From contig URAN01000096.1 of assembly GCA_900545865.1 (NCBI GenBank), positions 1 through 5,692 on the forward strand: a stretch of 5,692 nucleotides of DNA, in the 5' to 3' direction. Under the pieces are notes generated by a model. That model searched no databases and was not told the origin of the DNA. It saw nothing but the letters and a program-made list of their open reading frames with translations. Shown one piece after another: positions 1 through 4,977 of the stretch. Position numbers and translations under genes: made by a program. Numbering within the stretch: the stretch's first letter is position 1; each line of letters starts with the position of its first letter. The stretch comes from an uncultured Eubacteriales bacterium (GTDB taxonomy: Bacteria > Bacillota > Clostridia > Monoglobales > Monoglobaceae).

Positions 1-76
1 CGCCCATTACGCCCTTGCCTTGGGGCAGGTGGGATCGCATAAGCTTTACCCATTCATATTTCATAAGGCATTTCAT
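1..76 (-). CDS. N-terminal fragment of a probable integrative-element protein
   Basis: Only the first 25 codons lie in the window; the gene continues past the left edge. The start is well supported: ATG at 76 is preceded by CGGAGG (86-91) with a 9-nt spacer. The peptide begins MKCLMKYEWVKL and continues with a SHLPQGKGVMG segment. From memory, this N-terminal pattern (MKCL.KY.WVKL.R.HLP.GKG.MG) is typical of a roughly 300-400-residue, probably DNA-binding protein carried by integrative and conjugative elements of gut Clostridia, usually annotated as hypothetical. I cannot verify this by search, and no function is established here. Its position 300 bp from a broken spoIVB gene fits the end of such an element. 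An inverted repeat (106-139) lies just upstream and may be its operator. An ordinary chromosomal gene remains possible because so little is visible. Confidence 0.6.
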   Translation of the reverse strand, partial: MKCLMKYEWVKLMRSHLPQGKGVMG

Positions 77-105
77 TTTCGTTTTCCTCCGTTTATTATT
101 TTGTT

Positions 106-139
106 GCACGAATTTGTGTATTATTAGATAACTTCGTGC
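106..139. promoter_or_regulatory. Operator-like inverted repeat upstream of the element gene
   Basis: The arms GCACGAA (106-112) and TTCGTGC (133-139) are perfect inverted repeats 20 nt apart. They lie 30 nt upstream of the start at 76. On the minus strand the spacer contains an AT-rich TAATAAT that could act as a -10 element, although I find no good -35 partner. The arrangement fits a repressor site controlling the partial gene, or a weak hairpin in its leader. Confidence 0.35.
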
Positions 140-200
140 GTCTGTAATTGATAAAACAACTATTAACCGCTTTGCAAGGGCATCAACGAGGGCAAAATTA

Positions 201-235
201 AAGACCGAAAAGGTTGTTTAAGCCTTTTCGGTCTT
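201..235 (-). terminator. Hairpin terminator between the spoIVB remnant and the element gene
   Basis: There is a perfect 13-bp inverted repeat: AAGACCGAAAAGG (201-213) and its complement (223-235), with a 9-nt loop. Read on the minus strand the stem is followed by TTAATTTTG, a short interrupted U-tract, so it would end transcripts coming from spoIVB or from the junction region. On the plus strand the stem is followed by GGTTAAAAACACC, which is less suitable. Confidence 0.7.
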
Positions 236-355
236 GGTTAAAAACACCTCGCTTTCCGTATTTTGCAGTATAGGACTTCCGCCTCGAAAATTTGGTTAAT
301 GAAACGGTAAAACACCGAAAACCCTTGATATTGCTGAATTTCCTGTGTTGTCCCT

Positions 356-384
356 ATTATAACACACTCACATTCCGCGCACAA
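356..384 (-). promoter_or_regulatory. Possible junction promoter (extended -10)
   Basis: Minus strand: TATAAT (356-361) preceded by the extended -10 dinucleotide TG, and TTGTGC (379-384) as a weak -35 at exactly 17 nt. The -35 lies in spoIVB codons and the -10 in the DNA beyond the break, so the promoter spans the junction. A transcript from about 349 would run about 150 nt to the hairpin at 201-235 without a good ORF. The -35 matches the consensus at only three of six positions. Confidence 0.35.
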
Positions 385-1285
385 TTCCGCCCGTTTTTTC
401 GATAAGTTCACTGTCCGTAATTTTAACAATCATTCCCTTTGACGCATCTTTGTCGTCATTTATCTTTACTATTTCCGCCGAATATTCGCGAATCTTGTTC
501 CCTTCGATATTCGATAACACGGTCGCCTCACCTTCGGATACTTCGTCACGGTTCGCAACGGGAACGGCACGGCCTTCGAACTCGGCGAGCATGCTCGGCG
601 CAATGTTTCCGAATATCCCGTTATCGGTATTCATCTCAACCTCGCCGCACGCTCGCTCGTCCTCTGAGAATATACCGACAAGCTCGCCCGGAACTCCTTT
701 TTCGCCTTTTTGAACCGAAGTGATTTCGGCATTTGAAATCCGTCCGCCGCCAATCGGCACGACCGCTCCGTCCGTTTCGCAAATTCCGTGTCCGAGAGCG
801 CCGAACTTTCCGCTTTTGGGGTCGATAAAGGTCATTGTACCGATGCCCGATGCAGAGTCTTTTATCCATATGCCCATGCGCACCTTGTTATCCGATACAT
901 CGGTCTCGGGTTTGACTTTCGTTTCCGCGCGATTGCCGCCGCGGTCATATTCAACGGTAATCTCTTTACCCTTTGACTCGCCCGAAATTTTTTCAAGCTC
1001 ACGCGCCGAGGTTATTTCCCTGCCGTCAATTTTTGTTATTCGGTCGCCCGGCTGAATGCCTGCGTCTTTGGCGGGCGAACATAGTTTTCCGTCCGCGCCC
1101 TCAAAGTCGGCAGTGTTGATAACCGAAACACCCTTTATCGATACCGTTATTCCGACGGTTGTTCCGACAGGAATCAGGGTTTTTTCGTCCGCGTATGCTC
1201 TCGGCTCAACAGCAAAGATAATAAATAATAAAAGAAACAGCGTCCGGAAAGTTTTTGCCGTCTGTGTTCCGTACTTTCTTTTCAT
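368..1285 (-). pseudogene. spoIVB: SpoIVB peptidase truncated just before its catalytic serine
   Basis: SpoIVB is a forespore-secreted S55-family serine peptidase that signals to the SpoIVFB/sigma-K checkpoint during sporulation. Seen here in 305 residues: a hydrophobic N-terminal segment (about 11-27) ending near AYA/DE, a PDZ domain (about 60-125, with the AGIQPGDRITKIDG core), and the peptidase domain from GIWIKDSASGIGT. The catalytic His is H166 in GALGHGI, and the catalytic Asp is D291 in KITDSEL, 15 residues before the expected nucleophile. The frame reads GGIVRGM and then TGA, where the family has GMSGSP, so the serine and the last 50 or so residues are missing (B. subtilis SpoIVB is about 425 residues). 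The upstream reading frame is undamaged, suggesting a recent break. AAGAGG (1291-1296) lies 5 nt before the ATG. No convincing promoter was found. A sequencing or assembly join at 370 is an alternative explanation. Confidence 0.9.
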
Positions 1286-1318
1286 TTGCGCCTCTTATCA
1301 AAATTTGCCTTTAACCGT

Positions 1319-1371
1319 AAAGATTGCGGAAGAGCGCGCTTAATATCCGCAAAACTCTCTCCGCAATCTTT
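1319..1371. terminator. Long stem-loop between micro-protein gene and spoIVB
   Basis: A perfect 12-bp inverted repeat (1319-1330 with 1360-1371, arm AAAGATTGCGGA) is extended inward by AGAG/CTCT after a one-base bulge. It is followed by TATTATAAAC on the plus strand and by ACGGTTAAAGG on the minus strand. No plus-strand gene precedes it, so it is either a terminator insulating spoIVB from upstream minus-strand transcription or a structured element in the spoIVB leader. Confidence 0.55.
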
Positions 1372-1417
1372 ATTATAAACATTTGTGCCGCTTTAACTCA
1401 TACAATTTATGTAAAAG

Positions 1418-1445
1418 TCCCCGAATCGCCGAAACAAAACGGGGA
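1418..1445 (-). terminator. Weak terminator of the Asn/Gln-rich micro-protein gene
   Basis: On the minus strand, TCCCCG and CGGGGA form a 6-bp stem with a 16-nt loop, beginning 23 nt after the TAA at 1469. It is followed by CTTTTACA, a short U-run. The stem is GC-rich but short, so efficiency is uncertain. Confidence 0.45.
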
Positions 1446-1468
1446 TGCCGACAAAAATTTAAGATAAA

Positions 1469-1579
1469 TTATCTTTGATTTTCGTTGTTGTTCTTTTGTT
1501 TGCTTTGGTTGTTGTTTTGATTGTTGTTTTGATTGTTGTTCTGATTTTCGTTTTTGTTGCTGCGATTTTGATTATTCAT
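1469..1579 (-). CDS. 36-residue Asn/Gln-rich micro-protein, possibly forespore-expressed
   Basis: This short ORF starts at ATG 1579 and ends at TAA 1469. AGGAGG (1589-1594) sits 9 nt upstream, a near-ideal ribosome binding site. The product begins MNNQNRSNKNENQ and continues with NNNQ repeats, ending NENQR. It is composed almost wholly of Asn and Gln with scattered Lys, Arg, Glu and Ser, and has no hydrophobic core, cysteine or membrane segment. The centre is encoded by a 12-bp tandem repeat (1511-1546). Upstream is a sequence fitting the sigma-G consensus (1640-1668), and spoIVB is the next gene. Asn/Gln-rich small proteins occur among spore-associated proteins (gamma-type SASP are Gln/Asn-rich), so a spore role is a reasonable inference, but I recognise no specific family. 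The good RBS, promoter and terminator argue against chance. Confidence 0.7.
   Translation of the reverse strand: MNNQNRSNKNENQNNNQNNNQNNNQSKQKNNNENQR
1511..1546. repeat. Three tandem 12-bp units inside the micro-protein gene
   Basis: The unit GTTGTTTTGATT occurs at 1511-1522 and 1523-1534, and once more with a single T-to-C change at 1535-1546. On the coding strand each unit specifies Asn-Gln-Asn-Asn. The unit length is a multiple of three, so copy-number change by slippage would lengthen or shorten the protein without a frameshift. Confidence 0.85.
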
Positions 1580-1639
1580 AAGATAATTCCTCCTGTTTTT
1601 GCGTTTGATTTTTGATTTTAATTTTCTTTTGTACGCTGT

Positions 1640-1668
1640 TATTATGTGCCGCTTTGCTTATAATATAC
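1640..1668 (-). promoter_or_regulatory. Predicted sigma-G (forespore) promoter of the micro-protein gene
   Basis: Minus strand: GTATA (1664-1668), a 17-nt spacer, then CATAATA (1640-1646). As I recall it, the sigma-G consensus is GHATR at -35 and CATNHTA at -10, spaced about 17-18 nt, and both boxes fit without mismatch. Transcription would start near 1633, about 54 nt before the ATG. The region is AT-rich, so a chance match cannot be excluded. Confidence 0.5.
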
Positions 1669-1750
1669 ATAAAAATAAAAAAACTCCTTTAAATTTAATT
1701 ATTTCAGATGTTTTTAAAATTTTGAAAATGTCGATGTTATCGCGTTAAAA

Positions 1751-1789
1751 CAAATCGGAGAACAGGCAAAAGTCCTGTTCCCCGATTTG
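1751..1789 (-). terminator. Rho-independent terminator of the GNAT gene
   Basis: An inverted repeat of 8 bp plus 7 bp is interrupted by one A/C mismatch (1751-1766 with 1774-1789; outer arm CAAATCGG, inner GAACAGG), with a 7-nt loop. On the minus strand it is followed directly by TTTTAA. It begins 14 nt after the stop codon at 1803. This is the best-formed terminator in the window. Confidence 0.85.
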
Positions 1790-1802
1790 AAGTGTTTTGC
1801 GT

Positions 1803-2435
1803 TTAGAATAACTGACCCGGAAGTTTCAGTTTTTCTTTAAACGGAAATGAGGATTCGTATTTTTCAAAATCTTTGGGATTATCACACGCCGCAAAATATC
1901 CTTTCGGAGTGGCGTATTCGCCCGTGATGCCGCTTAAATACCCATCCTCAAGTTCTTTTAGCAAAAAGAATGACGCGTCATCGTCCTCTGAGAGTCCGTG
2001 GTATCTTATGCCGAATTTGTTTGCATAATCAAAGCCGCTTTTGCCGTAGAAACCAATGTTTCCTTCAAAGCATACCGCCTTGCAGCCAAATTCTTTCGCC
2101 TTTTCGAGCGTATAATCGAGCAGCATTTTTCCGTATCCGTTGCGTTTAAGAGTCGGAGTTATACAGATGGGTCCCATCGTCATAATGGGAATATCCCTGC
2201 CATCATCCGCTTTTATAACGGTTTTTACAAAAATATTCTGACCGATTAACACTCCGTCACATTCCATGACATAATCAAGCTCCGATACAAAATCGGGGTC
2301 ATTCCTCAATGTGTGTAAAACGTAATGTTCCTCGCAGCCGGGGCGATAAACGTTCCAAAAGCTTTCCCTTACGAGATTTTCCGTTTTTCTGTAATCTTCC
2401 TTATTTTCCAAACGTATTATAATATTTTTATTCAT
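1803..2435 (-). CDS. GNAT-family N-acetyltransferase (YhbS-like)
   Basis: The predicted product is 210 residues and cytoplasmic, and would transfer an acetyl group from acetyl-CoA to an amine; the substrate is unknown. The GNAT signature is clear: the beta4 strand MTMGPICITP (86-94), then the acetyl-CoA pyrophosphate loop KRNGYGKML (97-105, matching R/Q-x-x-G-x-G/A) and its helix. GNIGFYGKSGF (125-135) follows, typical of the YhbS-type subgroup where FY.K.GF closes the fold. The C-terminal 70 residues extend beyond the core, as in this subgroup. The start at 2435 is supported by AGGAGG (2443-2448) with a 7-nt spacer. It is the second gene after the 57-codon ORF, probably on the transcript from the palindrome-controlled promoter at 2772-2800, and it has its own terminator. 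The GNAT assignment is firm; subgroup and substrate are not. Confidence 0.9.
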   Translation of the reverse strand: MNKNIIIRLENKEDYRKTENLVRESFWNVYRPGCEEHYVLHTLRNDPDFVSELDYVMECDGVLIGQNIFVKTVIKADDGRDIPIMTMGPICITPTLKRNGYGKMLLDYTLEKAKEFGCKAVCFEGNIGFYGKSGFDYANKFGIRYHGLSEDDDASFFLLKELEDGYLSGITGEYATPKGYFAACDNPKDFEKYESSFPFKEKLKLPGQLF

Positions 2436-2476
2436 TATTTATCCTCCTGAATATTGTTTTTTCAATTGCGTTCGCA

Positions 2477-2507
2477 GGGAGGCCGATGTCTTGATGTCTG
2501 ACCTCCC
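2477..2507 (-). other. Hairpin in the leader between the 57-codon ORF and the GNAT gene
   Basis: GGGAGG and CCTCCC pair, extended in the minus-strand RNA by a G-U and a G-C pair to 8 bp (2477-2484 with 2500-2507). The 15-nt loop contains a direct repeat of GATGTCT (2485-2491 and 2493-2499, plus-strand sequence). No U-tract follows, so it is not a standard terminator. It lies about 30 nt upstream of the GNAT ribosome binding site and may stabilise or separate the two parts of the message. Confidence 0.5.
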
Positions 2508-2541
2508 GATCAGAATACAAGATCCCGTGTGTTGTACTTAG

Positions 2542-2715
2542 TCAAAAAGCACTTCTCCTCTTAATATAATTTTTTAATTTATAATCAAGCATTAAGATGT
2601 TTAAATTATCGCTGTGTAATGTGTTTCGGCTCTGTTCTTTGCCGCGGCATAAAATTTTCATTCCGTCATCGGTGTTGTTTGTGCGGAATGTGACTTCATT
2701 TAATATATATGCCAT
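2542..2715 (-). CDS. Unrecognised 57-residue protein upstream of the GNAT gene
   Basis: ATG at 2715, TGA at 2542. AGAGG (2723-2727) lies 7 nt upstream, and the ORF is the first reading frame after a consensus sigma-A promoter (2772-2800), about 50 nt from the predicted start of transcription. The product begins MAYILNEVTFRTNNTDDG and ends with a basic tail (KLKNYIKRRSAF). It has one cysteine and no signal peptide, membrane segment or helix-turn-helix that I can recognise. I do not know its family. It could be a small regulator or partner of the acetyltransferase, a leader peptide affecting downstream translation, or a decayed remnant. The promoter, RBS and placement make translation likely, but its biological function is unsupported. 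Confidence 0.55.
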   Translation of the reverse strand: MAYILNEVTFRTNNTDDGMKILCRGKEQSRNTLHSDNLNILMLDYKLKNYIKRRSAF

Positions 2716-2743
2716 AACAGTGCCTCTTTTTAATGAATAATTC

Positions 2744-2777
2744 TATAATATAACTAATGGTTGTTAGTTATATTATA
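2744..2777. promoter_or_regulatory. Perfect palindromic operator
   Basis: Two 14-bp arms, TATAATATAACTAA (2744-2757) and its exact complement (2764-2777), flank a 6-nt spacer. The right arm contains the -10 box of the minus-strand promoter (2772-2777), and the rest covers its transcription start. A bound dimeric repressor would therefore block RNA polymerase. The core TAACTAA-N6-TTAGTTA is the type of site bound by MarR- or TetR-family repressors. No such gene is in the window, so the regulator is unidentified. Confidence 0.75.
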
Positions 2778-2800
2778 ATACATTTGACTTTTCTTGTCAA
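2772..2800 (-). promoter_or_regulatory. Consensus sigma-A promoter for the 57-codon ORF and GNAT gene
   Basis: Minus strand: TTGACA (2795-2800), a 17-nt spacer and TATAAT (2772-2777), a perfect match to the housekeeping consensus at optimal spacing. Transcription should start near 2765, inside the palindrome at 2744-2777. A promoter this strong overlapped by an operator implies a gene that is tightly repressed until needed. Confidence 0.85.
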
Positions 2801-2876
2801 CATATTTTTCAAAATTTTTATCGGAATTCAAAAATTCTTAATTTATTCAAAACCGCAAAATTATTTTAATTTGCTA

Positions 2877-2905
2877 TTGAAAAATATTTTCATTTGTGAT
2901 AGAAT
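2877..2905 (+). promoter_or_regulatory. Sigma-A promoter for the serine hydrolase gene
   Basis: TTGAAA (2877-2882), a 17-nt spacer, then TAGAAT (2900-2905); each box has one mismatch to consensus. Transcription would start near 2912, giving a leader of about 60 nt. The leader includes the 12-bp palindrome ATTCATATGAAT (2947-2958). The promoter diverges from the one at 2772-2800, and their -35 boxes are about 76 nt apart. Confidence 0.7.
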
Positions 2906-2971
2906 ATGTATATAAAAAAAGAAGAATAAAGAAAATTTATTCAAAAATTCATATGAATCGGGTGTGGAATA

Positions 2972-3883
2972 ATGGATTTTAACAAACTTGCGGATTTTAT
3001 TAAGAATATCGGCAAAGATTATGATATTCCCGGCTGTGACATAAGCGTGTATTATAACCATATAAACGTGTTCAGACGTCACAGCGGATATTCGGACAGC
3101 GCTGCCAAAATCAGAGTAACGGGAAAGAATCTCTATTTTATGAACTCGGGCGCAAAAATCTTGTGTTGCGTTGCCGTTATGCAGCAGGCGCAAAGGTTTA
3201 AGCTTTCGCTGAAGGATAAGATTTCGGATTATATCGGCGATGTTGACGCGGATATAACAATCGGTGAACTTGTGCATACATACAGCGCATTAAATCGGGT
3301 TGAGGACGATTTATACAGCTTTGAAACGATTAAAAAGCTGATTGCCGCAACATCGGGAATGTCGTTTGACGATTTTATTTTTGAAAATATAACAAAGCCG
3401 CTCAAAATGAAATCGACAACGTTCAATCTTAACGACAAAAACAAAAAGAGGATAGCGAAACAATATAATTTTGTCGGCTCGGGCCGCGAAGCGGTTGAAT
3501 GTCATACCGATGCGGAAGAGCTGCATAATCACCACAGCGGATGCCTTATCACAACGGTTGACGATTATGCAAAATTCTGTGAGGCGTTGTGCGGCGGTGG
3601 CGTGTCAAAGAACGGTTATCGCCTTTTGAACCGCGAAAGCGTGGATATGCTTATAAACGGGCTTGTGTATAAAGAAACCGAAAAAGATGACGCGTTTGTC
3701 TGTATCGGCTATAACGGAAGTCTTGTCCTTATCGACACTAAAAAGAAAATCACGATTGTGTATGCCCAGCATATGCGAAATATGAGTGCGAAGCAGCTCG
3801 AGATGTATCCTAAGCTCAGAAAAATCGTGTACGAGTGCATAGGCGCGGATACGTGGTCGATGGGATATAACATCTTTCCGTGA
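2972..3883 (+). CDS. Divergent class C beta-lactamase-like serine hydrolase
   Basis: A 303-residue protein of the beta-lactamase/penicillin-binding (PF00144-type) fold. The nucleophile motif SxxK is present as S59-G-A-K62 after LYFMN. TSGMSFDDFIFENITKPL (about 127-144) and the GCLITTVDDYAKFCEAL stretch (about 190-206) match the family. The end (VYAQH, then YPKLRKIVYECI) resembles clostridial esterase/class C-like proteins. Oddities: the usual HTSG is HTYSALN, the YxN tyrosine motif appears as Y115-S-F, 40 or more residues normally between these motifs are missing, and the HTG-type third motif is reduced to IGYNG. There is no signal peptide, so it is probably cytoplasmic. Substrate is unknown; activity may be lost or altered, and there is no reason to call it a resistance enzyme. 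The ribosome binding site (GGTGTGG, 2961-2967) is weak. It precedes the transporter by 72 nt, possibly cotranscribed. Confidence 0.85.
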   Translation: MDFNKLADFIKNIGKDYDIPGCDISVYYNHINVFRRHSGYSDSAAKIRVTGKNLYFMNSGAKILCCVAVMQQAQRFKLSLKDKISDYIGDVDADITIGELVHTYSALNRVEDDLYSFETIKKLIAATSGMSFDDFIFENITKPLKMKSTTFNLNDKNKKRIAKQYNFVGSGREAVECHTDAEELHNHHSGCLITTVDDYAKFCEALCGGGVSKNGYRLLNRESVDMLINGLVYKETEKDDAFVCIGYNGSLVLIDTKKKITIVYAQHMRNMSAKQLEMYPKLRKIVYECIGADTWSMGYNIFP

Positions 3884-3908
3884 TGTGCTCGGTACATAAA
3901 AATCATAA

Positions 3909-3942
3909 CTTAAAAGACATTTAAAAGAGACACTTAAAGAGG
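3909..3942 (+). repeat. Three imperfect short repeats before the transporter gene
   Basis: CTTAAAAGACA (3909-3919), TTTAAAAGAGACA (3920-3932) and CTTAAAGAGG (3933-3942) are related tandem units. The last supplies part of the ribosome binding site of the transporter gene. This probably arose by local duplication in an AT/purine-rich spacer. Confidence 0.4.
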
Positions 3943-3955
3943 AGTATTATTTTAT

Positions 3956-4849
3956 ATGGGTTATTTATTTTTACTGTTGGCACTGCTTTCGGGTTCGGTC
4001 AAGGGATATTGCGGAAAGAGGACGAGCGGCTGTGTCCGTGAATACAAAGACGCAATGTTCACAAATTTTATACGAATGATATTTTGCGTTGTCATAAGCC
4101 TTGCGCTGATATGCGTTCAGGGTGACGCAGGCTTGCTGAAAGCGGATATAAAGGTTATATTGATAACAATGCTGTCGGGGGTTACGACATCGGTGTTCGT
4201 TGTCGCGTGGCTGATTTCCGTTCGTAAGGGTGCGTATATGATGCTTGACGTGTTTTTGATGATGGGTGTTATCGTTCCGCTTTTGCTGTCATCGGCAATG
4301 TTCGGCGAGACAATACATATGAATCAGTGGATAGGCTTGGCGATACTTTTTGTTGCGGTATTGATTATGTGTTCGTACAACAATTCAATAAAGGAAAAAA
4401 TGAGCATCGGTTCGGTCATCCTCTTGATAATATGCGGAGCGGCAAACGGACTTACCGACTTTTCACAAAAACTGTATGTCCGCAGCGTCGGCGGCAGCGC
4501 GGCGGTATTCAATTTTTATACCTATGTGTTTTCGGCGATAGTGTTGTTGGTTGTGTTCGGCGCAATCAAGATTAAAGACCGCTCGGGCGCGAATTCCGAA
4601 ATTGATGTAATGCGCAAGGTCGGAATATATGTATTGATTATGTCAATTTGTCTTTTTGTGAACTCGTATTTTAAGACAAAAGCGGCGGCGATTTTGCCGT
4701 CGGCAAAGCTTTATCCGCTGAACCAGGGCGCAAGCCTTATCCTGTCATCGTTTATGTCGATGATATTCTTTAAAGAAAAGCTGACGGTAAAATGTATTGT
4801 CGGAATAATATTGTCGTTTATCGGTTTGCTTGTTATAAATCTTTTGTAA
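3956..4849 (+). CDS. EamA/DMT-superfamily membrane transporter
   Basis: A 297-residue, strongly hydrophobic inner-membrane protein with about ten predicted transmembrane segments (roughly 2-12, 36-54, 66-88, 95-113, 123-140, 151-166, 183-203, 222-238, 258-272 and 278-296). Two EamA-like halves (about 1-140 and 150-297) each end in the typical pattern of an acidic residue followed by a helix: FGETIHMNQWIGLAILFV and FFKEKLTVKCIVGIILSF. Members of this superfamily move amino acids, sugars, drugs or other metabolites; the substrate cannot be told from sequence. AGGAG (3940-3944) lies 11 nt before the ATG, rather far, but no nearer start is better. It follows the serine hydrolase on the same strand and probably shares its transcript. 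A terminator follows at 4872. Family assignment is firm. Confidence 0.9.
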   Translation: MGYLFLLLALLSGSVKGYCGKRTSGCVREYKDAMFTNFIRMIFCVVISLALICVQGDAGLLKADIKVILITMLSGVTTSVFVVAWLISVRKGAYMMLDVFLMMGVIVPLLLSSAMFGETIHMNQWIGLAILFVAVLIMCSYNNSIKEKMSIGSVILLIICGAANGLTDFSQKLYVRSVGGSAAVFNFYTYVFSAIVLLVVFGAIKIKDRSGANSEIDVMRKVGIYVLIMSICLFVNSYFKTKAAAILPSAKLYPLNQGASLILSSFMSMIFFKEKLTVKCIVGIILSFIGLLVINLL

Positions 4850-4871
4850 GGCAAATAATGAGGATTAATTT

Positions 4872-4907
4872 AAGGGCGGTATTTCAGCCGTCCTTTGTTA
4901 TAATTTT
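4872..4907 (+). terminator. Terminator of the hydrolase-transporter unit
   Basis: AAGGGCGG (4872-4879) pairs with CCGTCCTT (4888-4895) through 8 bp including one G-U, with an 8-nt loop. It is followed by TGTTATAATTTT. It starts 22 nt after the transporter stop codon. Confidence 0.75.
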
Positions 4908-4977
4908 GGGGGTTATATTTTCGTATTGTAACATTTAAAACTTGACACGTATATTTATTAACGATTTTAAAACAATT

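Larger units (their letters stand above)
77..367. other. Non-coding junction region, possible mobile-element end
   Basis: This stretch of 291 bases separates the spoIVB break from the element gene and contains no supported gene. It holds the dyad at 106-139, the terminator at 201-235, a possible -10 box at 356-361, and, on the minus strand in the spoIVB frame, codons for GSPILQN (280-260). The only long frame across it starts inside spoIVB out of frame and has no ribosome binding site. It may be the terminal segment of an integrated element, but no recombinase gene or matching att repeat is visible to prove it. Confidence 0.45.

Noticed and set aside
125..139. loxP-like ATAACTTCGT stretch
   Set aside because: The partner arm and spacer do not match a lox site; the similarity is short and probably chance.
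238..429. 63-codon minus-strand ORF across the spoIVB junction
   Set aside because: It begins inside spoIVB in another frame, has no ribosome binding site, and ends in the terminator region; more likely a chance frame.
450..1343. Several plus-strand ORFs opposite spoIVB
   Set aside because: They are antisense shadows of the conserved spoIVB frame, with Arg/Ser-rich translations and no ribosome binding sites.
1501..1550. Tandem repeats as a possible CRISPR or microsatellite
   Set aside because: The units are only 12 bp without spacers and are explained as codons of the Asn/Gln-rich ORF.
2861..3277. 138-codon minus-strand ORF antisense to the serine hydrolase
   Set aside because: It overlaps a well-supported gene and its promoter, and the product resembles no family; a shadow frame.
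4942..4970. Plus-strand TTGACA with a 17-nt spacer to TTTTAA
   Set aside because: The -35 is perfect but the -10 is poor, and nothing downstream but the REP-like hairpins would be transcribed.
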